The notes: a model not told the origin generated them from the sequence alone. Positions 18,751 to 27,690 are shown, counted from the first letter of the stretch. The stretch is 64,000 nucleotides of DNA from Lachnospiraceae bacterium (GCA_022788085.1 JALEWA010000004.1:1-64000); one strand, 5' to 3'. Numbers and translations are program-made.

Positions 18751-19638
18751 CTATGCTTCCTCCCATGCAAGCTGTGCCAGTCTGACAGCTCCCATAATTC
18801 CCTGATCGTCTTTCAGACTTGCCGGAACAATATAGTTCTCCATATCCATGAGTTCTTTCGTCGTATAGTAGTCATTGAGCAGTGTGGTTACTTTGCTTCT
18901 GATCATAGGGAACAGCTGCTCCTGATGCATAACTCCTCCACCAAGAATGATTTTCTGTGGACTGAGTGTCAGTATCATGTTTACCAGCCCTTTCGCAATA
19001 TAATCACTTTCAAGCTCCCAGACAACCTTGTTATCCACAAGTTCTACTGCCTTTTTCCCCCATCTTGCTTCAATCGAAGGGCCTGATGCCAGACCTTCAA
19101 AGCAGGAATCATGATATGGGCATACGCTTCTTCCGGGGTCATGGCTGTTTTTTGCAATCAGAATGTGACCTGCCTCCGGATGAAGCATGCCATGAAGAAG
19201 CTTTCCATTCACAGCGATTCCTGCACCAATTCCTGTTCCAATGGTAATATACACTACCGTATCAAGACCCTTGGCACATCCATATGTCATCTCTCCAAGG
19301 CAGGAGCCATTTACATCTGTATCCAGGCCAACAGGAATCCCTAATGCTTTCTCTAAGGTTCCTGCCAGATCATATCCCTTCCATGCAAGCTTTGGTGTAT
19401 TTAAGATATGTCCATATGTAGGTGAACCCTTTACAACGTCCACCGGCCCAAAGGCTCCTACGCCAAGCGCCTTTATACCATCCTCTGTAAGTCTTTCTTT
19501 AAAATATTCTATGATTTGCGGCATGGTTTCTTCCGGAGTTGTCGTAGGTATTGACCTTTGTTCCAATATCCTTCCGTTCTCATCTCCAATTGCCATAACC
19601 ATCTTGGTTCCACCAGCCTCTAATGCTCCAAATAACAT
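18751..19638 (-). CDS. ROK-family sugar kinase (fructokinase/mannokinase-like)
   Basis: The 295-residue protein has the ATP-binding start GALEAGGTKMVMAIG and the phosphate loop ITIGTGIGAG. The ROK zinc site has the pattern H (EAGH), then C-P-Y-H-D-S-C. The zinc motif and GVGAFGPVDV segment fit bacterial fructokinases (ScrK/GmuE type) that phosphorylate fructose or mannose at C6. It lies directly upstream of a GH2 hydrolase, whose product may be its substrate, and 31 bp after the DHHW gene. It lacks an HTH, so it is an enzyme rather than a ROK repressor. Confidence 0.9.
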   Translation of the reverse strand: MLFGALEAGGTKMVMAIGDENGRILEQRSIPTTTPEETMPQIIEYFKERLTEDGIKALGVGAFGPVDVVKGSPTYGHILNTPKLAWKGYDLAGTLEKALGIPVGLDTDVNGSCLGEMTYGCAKGLDTVVYITIGTGIGAGIAVNGKLLHGMLHPEAGHILIAKNSHDPGRSVCPYHDSCFEGLASGPSIEARWGKKAVELVDNKVVWELESDYIAKGLVNMILTLSPQKIILGGGVMHQEQLFPMIRSKVTTLLNDYYTTKELMDMENYIVPASLKDDQGIMGAVRLAQLAWEEA

Positions 19639-19669
19639 TTCCTTTTCCTCCCTTTACCAATCTTTTATT

Positions 19670-20773
19670 CTATTTTAACATACTACTGTTATTTAGTAAC
19701 AATGTATTATACAAAAATAATATTTGTGTGTCCGGTTCTTCAAAATCCACATACTCACCAAGCAACGTTGAACTGATATATCTGGTATCCACTAAAATAA
19801 TCTCCTGATATGCCTCCAGTAATAATGGTGCAAGGCTGCTTGTAAAGGAATCACGGAAAATAATCAATCGTTTTTGTGTCCTTGCAAGAGGACTCTTAAT
19901 AACCTGCAGTGCCTGCGCACCGGAAAGATAAATGTTATACTTATCAAAACCGGCTTCCTCTTCACTAATATAAATGCCTTGCGTTTTGTCTGTTTCCAGA
20001 CTCCACTGGGTTGCCGTCTTAATAGTATCATTCGTAAGATAATATAAAGGTTCTGAGGAAAGAGGAAGCGCAGACTGTCCATAATAAACTCCATAGAATT
20101 CCGGTATTTCCTGTACTTCATAATCTGACATCAGATATTGTGTAAAGCCCATTTCCTCACCTAACCGCTCGACTGTCTGCTGTAAGCGCTCCTGCCGCCA
20201 ATGGGTATCCGTTTTGTAATAATCTTCCATGGTCAACGTATCCCAGATATCAATATACGTCATGTCGGTCAGCTTTTCCTGCATCAGGTTCTTCATTCTG
20301 CCATAGTCAAGGGAGGGATAACCGTTTTGTCCAGCCAGAAAATAATTCTTATCCGGAACAATTGCATAATAGACCTCTCCCTGTGGGAAATACTCATTTT
20401 TCAATGCCTGCATCTTTTCTGCTGCCTTCTCAACGGAAGATTCTCTTAATGGATATTCCAGCTTCCCTGCATATCCATCCACCACATAAATATCATTATT
20501 CTCCAACTGTCCCAGAACATCATATGCAAAGTATGCCTTCATTCTTCGAAGCTCCTCCCGGAATGGGAAATGGTCAAGGAGATAAGTCTCCAAATCCTCC
20601 ATATAGGACTTATCCTGTATATCGTTCCAGGTAAACTGTGGCATTACTGCAAGCTTTCTTCGTTCTGACACAGAGCTTGTTTCCTTAGGTCTCATGAAAA
20701 AGACAAGCATCAGACCAATCAGGCATGTAAAAAAACAGATGATGAGTATGTTATGTTTCCATCTTCTTTTCAT
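19670..20773 (-). CDS. DHHW-family (AlgJ/AlgX/DltD-like) extracellular acyltransfer protein, cassette A
   Basis: An N-terminal membrane anchor (about residues 8-27) is followed by an SGNH-like extracellular domain. Near residue 194 it has DTHW where the paralogue at 27.7 kb has DHHW, and near residue 311 IFRDSFTSSL, the position of the Asp-Ser pair. DHHW proteins are relatives of AlgJ/AlgX and DltD, which receive an acyl group exported by an MBOAT partner and pass it to a polymer. It lies 11 bp after the MBOAT gene and 31 bp before the ROK kinase. The substituted His in DTHW may alter or weaken metal/active-site chemistry. The acceptor polymer is unknown. Confidence 0.85.
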   Translation of the reverse strand: MKRRWKHNILIICFFTCLIGLMLVFFMRPKETSSVSERRKLAVMPQFTWNDIQDKSYMEDLETYLLDHFPFREELRRMKAYFAYDVLGQLENNDIYVVDGYAGKLEYPLRESSVEKAAEKMQALKNEYFPQGEVYYAIVPDKNYFLAGQNGYPSLDYGRMKNLMQEKLTDMTYIDIWDTLTMEDYYKTDTHWRQERLQQTVERLGEEMGFTQYLMSDYEVQEIPEFYGVYYGQSALPLSSEPLYYLTNDTIKTATQWSLETDKTQGIYISEEEAGFDKYNIYLSGAQALQVIKSPLARTQKRLIIFRDSFTSSLAPLLLEAYQEIILVDTRYISSTLLGEYVDFEEPDTQILFLYNTLLLNNSSMLK

Positions 20774-20784
20774 GCCAGCCCTCC

Positions 20785-22200
20785 TTAAAATCGAAAATAC
20801 AAAAACGGATTAAAAGAACCATCAATTAAATAAGCAGTACTTAGTATCATAATCACAACAATACCAACAGCTTTTACCATTTCCTCTAACACTTCATTTT
20901 GAAACAATCTAAAAACAAGGTTCCAAAGATAAGACGGCAGCGGCGTTGCACCAAGGATTGCTATGATTAAAATGCCAAGCCGGTTTCGTAACATATAGCC
21001 TGCTATTTCAAGCTGTGTCTTGTCTAACGTAGCACCTGGCAGCAGCGCCTTGATATCTCGAAATGCCATCTCCATATTCTCAGCATGGAAGATCAAAAAG
21101 CTGATGATAATGGCAATAACGACATAGATATGGCTGAAGATGGAAGTCTTTTTACCAAGATTTTTCTCGAGGATTAACAACATGCCAAAGAAAAGCCCCC
21201 AGCAAATAAAATTCCATCCTGCACCATGCCATAAGCCTGTCAGGAACCAAACTGTTAATAAATTGATATACCATCGAAACGGTTTTACGCGGTTTCCACC
21301 CATCGGAATGTAAACATAGTCACGGAACCATGCCCCAAGCGTCATATGCCATCTCCTCCAGAACTCCGTAAGGCTCCCTGATATAAATGGGTATCGAAAG
21401 TTCTCCGGGAAATGAAAGCCAAACATTCTTCCAAGTCCGATTGCCATATCTGAATAACCGGAAAAATCAAAATAAATCTGTAAGGAAACCGCTGCCGCAT
21501 ACCCCCAGGAAAGTAAAAGGCCTCGTGCTTCCGGTTCCATAACCTCTGCAACAAATTCTCCTAATACATTGGCAATCAGTACCTTTTTCCCTAGTCCGAT
21601 TACAAATCTTGTAATTCCTTGTGCAAGATCCTCCTTTGTTGTCCTTCTCTCCTCTAACTCCTGTTCTACATCACTATATCTGACGATTGGTCCGGCTATC
21701 AGCTGAGGAAACAGTGTCACAAAAGTTGCAAGAGATAAAAAGCTTTTTTGCAACTTCACTCTTCCCCGCCAGACATCAATACAATAGCTGGTAAGTTGGA
21801 AAGTATAGAAGGAAATGCCAATCGGAAGTGTTATTTTATCTGCATATTTAAGCCAGCCTGCCTTCCATGGCAGCCAGGGTGTCAACTCTCTCATAAAGAA
21901 TCCAATATACTTGAAATAAAAAAGAGAAGCAAACGGAATCAGTACAGACAACGCAAAAAGAGCCTTGCCTGCACCTGATTCCCTCTTCTTCTCCATAAAA
22001 TAAGTAAGGCTGTAAACAATGATAAGCTGAGCAAGCATGAGAAGTACATAAACCGGTTCTCCCCATGCATAAAACAGGCAGGATACAACACACAGAACAA
22101 AGTTCTTCCATGTAGTATCCTGTTTATAAGATACAGCTCCATATATTACTAATACAATCGGTAAAAAAAAATATAAAAACGTTATACTGGAAAAAAGCAT
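20785..22200 (-). CDS. MBOAT-family membrane O-acyltransferase (AlgI/DltB-like), cassette A
   Basis: The 471-residue polytopic membrane protein shows the AlgI/DltB signatures: PIGISFYTFQ near residue 130, FWRRWHMTLGAWFRDYVYIPMGGN near residue 290, and the catalytic His in LTGLWHGAGWN near residue 325. It should move an acyl group, usually acetyl, across the membrane to an extracellular partner, here the DHHW protein encoded 11 bp downstream. It has exactly the same length as the MBOAT at 26.3 kb and shares with it the C-terminal NPFLYFRF, so the two are paralogues. The DUF4358 lipoprotein is encoded 15 bp upstream. Confidence 0.95.
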   Translation of the reverse strand: MLFSSITFLYFFLPIVLVIYGAVSYKQDTTWKNFVLCVVSCLFYAWGEPVYVLLMLAQLIIVYSLTYFMEKKRESGAGKALFALSVLIPFASLFYFKYIGFFMRELTPWLPWKAGWLKYADKITLPIGISFYTFQLTSYCIDVWRGRVKLQKSFLSLATFVTLFPQLIAGPIVRYSDVEQELEERRTTKEDLAQGITRFVIGLGKKVLIANVLGEFVAEVMEPEARGLLLSWGYAAAVSLQIYFDFSGYSDMAIGLGRMFGFHFPENFRYPFISGSLTEFWRRWHMTLGAWFRDYVYIPMGGNRVKPFRWYINLLTVWFLTGLWHGAGWNFICWGLFFGMLLILEKNLGKKTSIFSHIYVVIAIIISFLIFHAENMEMAFRDIKALLPGATLDKTQLEIAGYMLRNRLGILIIAILGATPLPSYLWNLVFRLFQNEVLEEMVKAVGIVVIMILSTAYLIDGSFNPFLYFRF

Positions 22201-22215
22201 ATTGCTCTTTCTCCT

Positions 22216-22803
22216 TTACATAGGATTTGTCATCTCCAATGGCTCTGCAACTGTCATATTGCGGCTTTCAGCTACCTTAAGAGCCTCACCATAAACAAGA
22301 TCAGCAGTATCTGCTGCTGCCATGACAAAGAAAATATCATCGCCAAATCTTCCTGCAATCTGCTTTTCGGCAGTAACACAAATCCATTTTGCCGGGTTCA
22401 CATTATCCATAAGATTCTGTCTGATCTGTTCCACATCAGCTCCCTCCTGTGTGCGGATATACACTACAGAATAGGCTACAGAACCTATCATCGATTCTGA
22501 GATTGAAATACCCGCAATCTGGCTTACATCAGTCAGTCCTGTATTGTAGCTGACAACATCGGCATCCTGCAGATCGAGCTCCGTTGTTGTAATTGCGGAT
22601 GGAATCTGATCTGTCGGTATGTTCGCATACATTTCATCGAAAAATGCAGAAACTTCTTCTGCATTTTCCAGGTGAACCATAGCCTCGGCGTCCTGTGTCT
22701 GTGTCTGAACCTCGTCAGAGCTTCTATCTGTATTTCCACCACATGCTGTTACCATTCCTGTAAGCATTGCTGTGATTAACAATATTGCTATTTTCTTTTT
22801 CAT
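22216..22803 (-). CDS. DUF4358-type lipoprotein, cassette A
   Basis: The 195-residue protein has a lipoprotein signal with lipobox VTAC near residue 20, then an acidic low-complexity linker and a small alpha/beta domain (about residues 55-190). It resembles the DUF4358 lipoproteins that accompany MBOAT-DHHW genes in clostridia; that assignment is from memory of the family and from the matching paralogue at 25.7 kb. AGGAGG lies 8 nt before the ATG at 22803. It is probably an extracellular accessory of the acyltransfer pair. No catalytic motif is evident. Confidence 0.8.
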   Translation of the reverse strand: MKKKIAILLITAMLTGMVTACGGNTDRSSDEVQTQTQDAEAMVHLENAEEVSAFFDEMYANIPTDQIPSAITTTELDLQDADVVSYNTGLTDVSQIAGISISESMIGSVAYSVVYIRTQEGADVEQIRQNLMDNVNPAKWICVTAEKQIAGRFGDDIFFVMAAADTADLVYGEALKVAESRNMTVAEPLEMTNPM

Positions 22804-22832
22804 CCTGATATCCTCCTGAGTCATCTGTTTTT

Positions 22833-22859
22833 GTAACTATTCAGTACCCTCGCAGTTAC
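22833..22859. repeat. Hairpin upstream of DUF4358 lipoprotein, diverged member of small repeat family
   Basis: GTAACT (22833-22838) pairs with AGTTAC (22854-22859) around a 15-nt loop 30 bp before the start codon. The sequence resembles the hairpins at 53266-53294 and 57030-57058, which also precede leftward genes. Confidence 0.4.
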
Positions 22860-23078
22860 TATTTTAAGTATTTCACATTTGTAAAATATTATACCTGAAG
22901 TGTCCTAACTTTATCATATTCTGACATGATATGCAACCTGGTATAATCCACATTAAATGCTATCAGATTCAGAGGCAAGTGAAACATATGGTTATTTATG
23001 TATATTTGATGTACAAGTTGGAAAACTATAGGTTGTTGCAGAACACAAAAATATACGCTGCACGGAAAGAGGTATCAT

Positions 23079-23264
23079 ATGACACAGTTATCAGAAAAAG
23101 AATTATCCTCTTTGCATGACCTTTTGTCAGAGGAAGAACTTCTGATCAAGAAGTTCAAAATGCTCGCACAGCAAACAACTGACCAGGAGGTTAAGAGCAA
23201 GCTTGAGGAGATTTCCACAAAGCATCAGGGACATTTCAATACCCTGTATTCCCAGTTAAAATAG
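23079..23264 (+). CDS. Small coat-like helical protein
   Basis: A 61-residue acidic, fully helical product with an AGAGG site 6-7 nt before its ATG. It resembles short proteins found with CotF-type spore-coat genes in clostridia, but it is too short for firm assignment. It is followed by a second small protein of the CotF type, suggesting a two-gene sporulation-related unit. No sporulation sigma-factor promoter could be identified with confidence. Confidence 0.6.
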   Translation: MTQLSEKELSSLHDLLSEEELLIKKFKMLAQQTTDQEVKSKLEEISTKHQGHFNTLYSQLK

Positions 23265-23273
23265 CAGGAGTAA

Positions 23274-23297
23274 GTGTGAAAAATAAATTTTTCACAC
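23274..23297. other. Inverted repeat between the two coat-like genes
   Basis: A perfect 11-bp inverted repeat, GTGTGAAAAAT with ATTTTTCACAC, is separated by 2 nt. It lies 10 bp after the first small gene, and a second imperfect stem (TGCCTGC with GCAGGTA) follows at about 23307-23333. It may attenuate or stabilise the message. Confidence 0.5.
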
Positions 23298-23348
23298 GCA
23301 AATTTGTGCCTGCGGCCCAAAGTTTGCAGGTACAGGAAAGGCATGGTT

Positions 23349-23636
23349 ATGAATATGACAACAGGAACAACTACTAATTTCTCAGAAAAGGAAATCCTTT
23401 CTGACGCCTTAAACAGTACCAAAGCAGCTACTAATAATTACAACTCCTTCTCAAATGAGTGTGTTCATGAAAATGTTCGTCAGGCAATGCTTCACTGTCT
23501 TGAACAGGAACACGATATTCAGCAGGATTTGTTCGAAATCATGCATGCCAAGGGTTACTACCCGACACCTGCAGCCGATGAGAAAAAAGTCCAGAATACC
23601 ATTCAAACATTTTCCCAATGTGCGAAAAACTGTTAA
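23349..23636 (+). CDS. CotF-type spore coat/ferritin-like helical protein
   Basis: About 95 residues. The sequence FSEKEILSDALNSTKAATNNYNSFSNEC and the later LEQEHDIQQDLFEIMHAKGYYP fit the CotF spore-coat family, a ferritin-like helical bundle. I placed the start at the ATG at 23349, which has an AGG 8-9 nt upstream; the in-frame ATG at 23343 is possible. It pairs with the small gene 85 bp upstream. Confidence 0.75.
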   Translation: MNMTTGTTTNFSEKEILSDALNSTKAATNNYNSFSNECVHENVRQAMLHCLEQEHDIQQDLFEIMHAKGYYPTPAADEKKVQNTIQTFSQCAKNC

Positions 23637-23645
23637 GAAAACATC

Positions 23646-23673
23646 AAAAGGTGTCGCAAATGCGGCACCCTTT
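23646..23673. terminator. Terminator between CotF-like and DegV genes
   Basis: AAAGG-TGTCGC (23647-23657) pairs imperfectly with GCGGCACCCTTT (23662-23673), with a 4-nt loop, between convergent genes. It is flanked by short A and T runs. Confidence 0.6.
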
Positions 23674-23683
23674 ATCATCTTAA

Positions 23684-24553
23684 TTATCTCTGATTTCCAA
23701 AATAGGAAATTACAAGAGTTCCGACTCCTGTATGGGAACCAACGGTCGGACTAATCGGCAGAATCCAGACAACTGCTTCCGGATATTTCTCCTTTACCAT
23801 ATCGGCAAGAATCTGTATGTCTTCTTCGTCATCTGAATGAGACAGGAAGACCTCCTTTGTATCCCATCCTTGTGTATTTTCCAGCATAGTATCAAATAAG
23901 ACTTTGATTGCCTTTTTGCGTCCTCTTGCCTTAGATATATTAGCCAGTTTACCCTCTTCATCAACATGCAGGACAGGCTTAATACTCAAGGCTGTTCCGA
24001 TGATTGCTGTAGACTTTGCCAGTCTTCCACCTCTTACCAGATGGAATAAATCATCTACGGTGAAATGGTGTACCACCTTCAGCTTGTTTTCTTCTATCCA
24101 CGCTGCAATTTCTTCCATACTCTTACCCTGCTTCTTCATCTCTACCGCATGATAAACAAGAAGTGCCTGACCACACTCTGCACTTAAGGAATCTACTACC
24201 ATAATCTTACATTCCGGATGTTCCTCCATGATTTCTCTTGCACACATGGCCGCATTGCTGTAACTGCTGCTCAGCCCGGAAGAAAAGCCAATGTGAAGAA
24301 TATCATAGCCATCCTCTGCCTGCTTACGCATCAGCTTACCAATATATTCCGGATTGGTCGCACTTGTTGTAGGCATCTTACCATTTCTGATACTATTATA
24401 AAATTCCTTATCTGTCAGTTCTTTGCCAAGATCCATACCATATTCTTCACCATCTATAATATAATGTAACGGATGAATTGCTATGCGATTCTCTTTCGCA
24501 TATTCCTCTGGCAAACTTGCCGTAGAATCTGTAGAAATCAAAAAATCTCTCAT
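23684..24553 (-). CDS. DegV-family fatty-acid-binding protein
   Basis: The 289-residue protein has the DegV fold hallmarks: STDSTASLP at the N-terminus, a TTSATNPEY ligand-binding segment, GFSSGLSSSYSNA, the RGGRLAK loop and SHTGVGTL near the end. FakB-type members present bound fatty acids to the FakA kinase for phospholipid synthesis. No fakA is nearby, and several DegV paralogues per genome are usual, so the specific role is open. AAAGGAT precedes the ATG at 24553. A longer reading from 24571 adds six residues. Confidence 0.9.
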   Translation of the reverse strand: MRDFLISTDSTASLPEEYAKENRIAIHPLHYIIDGEEYGMDLGKELTDKEFYNSIRNGKMPTTSATNPEYIGKLMRKQAEDGYDILHIGFSSGLSSSYSNAAMCAREIMEEHPECKIMVVDSLSAECGQALLVYHAVEMKKQGKSMEEIAAWIEENKLKVVHHFTVDDLFHLVRGGRLAKSTAIIGTALSIKPVLHVDEEGKLANISKARGRKKAIKVLFDTMLENTQGWDTKEVFLSHSDDEEDIQILADMVKEKYPEAVVWILPISPTVGSHTGVGTLVISYFGNQR

Positions 24554-24625
24554 ATATATATCCTTTCCCAAAAAAATCTAATTTTTTCCTTTTTCAGTAT
24601 ATGCATTTTTCTATTATAAATCAAG

Positions 24626-24680
24626 TTGAAAAAGTTAAGATAAAATGCTAAAATGTAAACTGAATTACATATTATGTAAT
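24626..24680 (+). promoter_or_regulatory. Promoter and palindromic operator of acyltransfer cassette B
   Basis: -35 TTGAAA (24626-24631) and -10 TAAAAT (24649-24654) are spaced by 17 bp. Nine bases downstream lies a perfect palindrome, ATTACATA-T-TATGTAAT (24664-24680), covering the expected transcription start. This suggests a repressor site. Confidence 0.6.
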
Positions 24681-24724
24681 CATGTACCACAAGAGGGAAC
24701 AAGGGGAGTGAAGTAAGAAGTATT

Positions 24725-25723
24725 ATGAAGAAAAAATTATTAGCAAACAACCTGATAACAACTGGTATGATTTTTGCACTAGTGGCCTCTAATCCCGCAA
24801 CATCCTATGTATTTGCGGCAGAAAATACCACGTTGGAGCAATCCGCCAGTACCACAACACAAACAGATATGACCCTTGAGATGCAGGAAACGGCAACAAC
24901 ACAGGAAGTTACTGACATCCCGGTAATATCAGAAGAAGAAATCGATGCTTATTTTAAAGATACAGTCTTTGTTGGTGACTCTATTATGCTTGGCTTTCGT
25001 AATTACTGTATGAAACAAAAGGATTCTTTTCTAAACGATATTCAGTTTCTTGCAGCAGGAAGCTTTTCTGTTAATAACGCTTTATGGGATGTTACCGCGA
25101 AAAGCGTTCATCCTGTCTACAAAGGACAAAAACGCCAGGTATGGGAATCCATTTCCATGATGAATGCGAAAAAAGTATTCTTATTCTTTGGAATGAACGA
25201 TCTGAATATTTCCGGTCTGGAAGGAACATGCGAGAAATATAAGGAATTAATCAGTAAAATCAAAGAAAAAAGTCCTGATGTTGAAATCCATATCATAAGT
25301 ATGACCTATACCCTGAAGGGTGCAGGCAAGGGAAAGCTTAAAAATGACACAATTCGTGAATTCAATGAACTTTTACAGGAAATGGCTTCTGAAAATGGAT
25401 GGGGATTTCTGGATATGGCTACTCCACTTTCTGATGAAAACGGTGACCTTAAAGCAGCATACTGCAGCGATGGCTTTGTACATCAGTCAAGAGCTGCCTA
25501 TGATGTATGGACTACTGTGATTCGTGATTATGCACGTGCACAACTTAACGGAACTACCGAATATCCTGCTGGCACTTCCGAAGCCGAGGAATGCCCGGAA
25601 ACATCTACCACAGAATTACAAACAGATGAATCTGAAGACACAAATAATAAGAATACCACGCAGGGAAAAAAAACAGAAGTCAGACTCTCTGCCGGCTTTT
25701 CTGCCCAGACTACTACAGAATAA
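24725..25723 (+). CDS. Secreted SGNH/GDSL-type hydrolase, cassette B
   Basis: An N-terminal signal peptide (to about residue 31) and a Thr/Gln-rich linker precede an SGNH domain with block I VGDSIML (S86), block III GMNDL (N158) and block V SDGFVH (D249, H253). These would form the esterase/acyltransferase triad with an oxyanion Asn. The tail (about 270-332) is Ser/Thr/Glu-rich and disordered. It heads the cassette that continues with DUF4358, MBOAT and DHHW genes. It may remove or transfer acyl groups on the same polymer. The ribosome binding site is weak: only AGAAG close to the ATG, with AAGGGGAG further upstream. Cassette A has no counterpart. Confidence 0.85.
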   Translation: MKKKLLANNLITTGMIFALVASNPATSYVFAAENTTLEQSASTTTQTDMTLEMQETATTQEVTDIPVISEEEIDAYFKDTVFVGDSIMLGFRNYCMKQKDSFLNDIQFLAAGSFSVNNALWDVTAKSVHPVYKGQKRQVWESISMMNAKKVFLFFGMNDLNISGLEGTCEKYKELISKIKEKSPDVEIHIISMTYTLKGAGKGKLKNDTIREFNELLQEMASENGWGFLDMATPLSDENGDLKAAYCSDGFVHQSRAAYDVWTTVIRDYARAQLNGTTEYPAGTSEAEECPETSTTELQTDESEDTNNKNTTQGKKTEVRLSAGFSAQTTTE

Positions 25724-25735
25724 GGAGAAATCATT

Positions 25736-26257
25736 GTGAAAAGAACAACTTTAAATAAATATGCCATTATACTGTCCTGTACTTTGCTGTTAGGAGGCTG
25801 CTCACAGGCTGCACCTGCTGAATCAACCTCTGCAGGCACTACTACAGTACAGATGGAAAACCCATCCAAGGAAGCAAAGTCAATTGCAGATATCTATGAT
25901 GAGATTGCTGCAAATGTTACACTTTCTTCACCTGTTGCTATGGATGATGACTTTATCTCAAACTATTATGGCATTGATGCTTCTACCCTGGAGGAATATG
26001 TCTTCTCTATGTCAGAGGATGCCACTTCTGCAGAAACAATTATCATCATGAAAGCAAAGGATGCTTCCAATATAAGTTCCTTAAGTGATTGTCTTCAGGT
26101 AGTTGTTGATGAGAAAAAGAATGAGATGGAAAATTATCTTCCTGAACAGTTTGCAATTGTAGAAAAAAGTTCTGTAAAGACAAAGGATAATTATGTCTGG
26201 CTCGTTATTTCTGAAAATGCAGATGATATCAATAAAATTATCGAAGCTGACCTTTAA
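25736..26257 (+). CDS. DUF4358-type lipoprotein, cassette B
   Basis: The 173-residue product begins with GTG, preceded by AAGGAGA at 7-8 nt. The signal peptide ends in the lipobox LGGC near residue 21. The mature domain (about residues 45-173) resembles the cassette A lipoprotein in size and in its pattern of alternating strands, including the IADIYDEIAANV segment. It lies 12 bp after the SGNH gene and 17 bp before the MBOAT gene. It is probably an extracellular accessory factor. No catalytic residues are recognised. Confidence 0.8.
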   Translation: MKRTTLNKYAIILSCTLLLGGCSQAAPAESTSAGTTTVQMENPSKEAKSIADIYDEIAANVTLSSPVAMDDDFISNYYGIDASTLEEYVFSMSEDATSAETIIIMKAKDASNISSLSDCLQVVVDEKKNEMENYLPEQFAIVEKSSVKTKDNYVWLVISENADDINKIIEADL

Positions 26258-26274
26258 TCATCCGGAGGATAATC

Positions 26275-27690
26275 ATGGTTTTTAGTAGTATTCCATTTTT
26301 ATTTTTCTTTTTACCATTATGCATGATCTTATATTTTGCAGTCCCATTTTCTTTGAAAAATGGGATTTTGCTTATTTTCAGTCTTATTTTTTATGCCTGG
26401 GGAGAGCCGGTTTATATTCTTCTCATGTTTTTTGCCTCTGCAGTTGATTTCATAAATGGACTCCTTATGGAGCGCTATGGCAATACAAAGAAAAAGCGAA
26501 CCTTCTTTTTATGCTGTTCGGTCACCATCAATCTTTCCGTTTTAGCATTCTTTAAATACGCTGATTTTCTTATCATGAATATAAACGGACTGCTCGGAAC
26601 AGATTTTTCACCACTTGGTCTTGGATTACCGGTGGGAATCAGCTTTTTTACCTTCCAGACGATGAGTTATATCATTGATTTATATCGTGGTGAAGTGGAA
26701 ACTGAGCATAATTACTTTACCTACCTTACCTACGTATCCATGTTCCCACAGCTTGTCGCCGGTCCTATTGTACGTTTTGCTGATATTAATGCCCAACTGC
26801 ATAAAAGAACATTGAAGCGTTCTGAATTTGAGGATGGTTTGCTTCGTTTCATGCAGGGTCTGTTCAAAAAAGTACTGATTGCTAACCAGATTGGCGCTCT
26901 TTGGGAGGAACTTCGTATTTGGGAAGCCTCTCAGATTTCTGTCACAGCAGCATGGCTCGGTGCAGCATGTTTTACCCTGCAGCTTTATTTTGATTTTAGC
27001 GCCTACAGCGATATGGCTATTGGTATGGGCTGGATGTTAGGCTTTCATTTCAATGAGAACTTTAATTATCCTCTCTCTTCCATTTCTGTTACAGACTTTT
27101 GGAGACGTTGGCATATTTCTCTTTCTACGTGGTTTCGTGACTATGTATATATTCCTCTTGGCGGTAACAGAAAAGGTGTAGCAAAGCAGCTTCGAAACAT
27201 GGCTGTCGTATGGTTCTTAACCGGTCTTTGGCATGGTGCTGCATGGAATTTTGTTCTTTGGGGTGTCTATTATGGTGTCCTTCTTGCTCTTGAGAAATTT
27301 GTCTGGGGAAAGGGATTGGCAAAGCTTCCACGCATTTTTCAACATTTTTATGCCATTTTGATTGTCGTATTTGGATTTGTTATCTTTACCTTTGATGATA
27401 TGACTGCCTTACAGTCTTACTTAAGCTCTATGTTTGGTCTTGCAGGCAATCCGCTTTTTGGAACGGAAGTTTTATGGTACTTAGGAAACTATGGTGTCAT
27501 CCTTCTTGTTGCATGTATCCTGGCATTTCCGTTTTATCCATGGCTTAAGGACAGGTTAATGGTTTCGGGCAATCATGTCAGGCTTGCAGTTTCTGCTGTT
27601 TCCTTGTTTGGCTATATCGCCCTGTTCCTGCTTACAACTGCATGCCTTGTAAATGACACCTATAACCCATTCCTCTACTTCCGGTTCTAA
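26275..27690 (+). CDS. MBOAT-family membrane O-acyltransferase (AlgI/DltB-like), cassette B
   Basis: 471 residues with many membrane helices. The signatures are PVGISFFTFQ, FWRRWHISLSTWFRDYVYIPLGGN, the catalytic His in LTGLWHGAAWN, and C-terminal NPFLYFRF. It is the paralogue of the MBOAT at 20.8-22.2 kb, with identical length and conserved motifs throughout. CGGAGGA lies 7 nt before the ATG. By analogy with AlgI and DltB it delivers an acyl group across the membrane to the DHHW protein encoded 35 bp downstream. The acyl donor and acceptor polymer are not known. Confidence 0.95.
   Translation: MVFSSIPFLFFFLPLCMILYFAVPFSLKNGILLIFSLIFYAWGEPVYILLMFFASAVDFINGLLMERYGNTKKKRTFFLCCSVTINLSVLAFFKYADFLIMNINGLLGTDFSPLGLGLPVGISFFTFQTMSYIIDLYRGEVETEHNYFTYLTYVSMFPQLVAGPIVRFADINAQLHKRTLKRSEFEDGLLRFMQGLFKKVLIANQIGALWEELRIWEASQISVTAAWLGAACFTLQLYFDFSAYSDMAIGMGWMLGFHFNENFNYPLSSISVTDFWRRWHISLSTWFRDYVYIPLGGNRKGVAKQLRNMAVVWFLTGLWHGAAWNFVLWGVYYGVLLALEKFVWGKGLAKLPRIFQHFYAILIVVFGFVIFTFDDMTALQSYLSSMFGLAGNPLFGTEVLWYLGNYGVILLVACILAFPFYPWLKDRLMVSGNHVRLAVSAVSLFGYIALFLLTTACLVNDTYNPFLYFRF

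Noticed and set aside
22931-23119. Possible small protein of 62 residues on the plus strand
   Set aside because: It has no ribosome binding site and overlaps the better-supported coat-like gene and its ribosome binding site.
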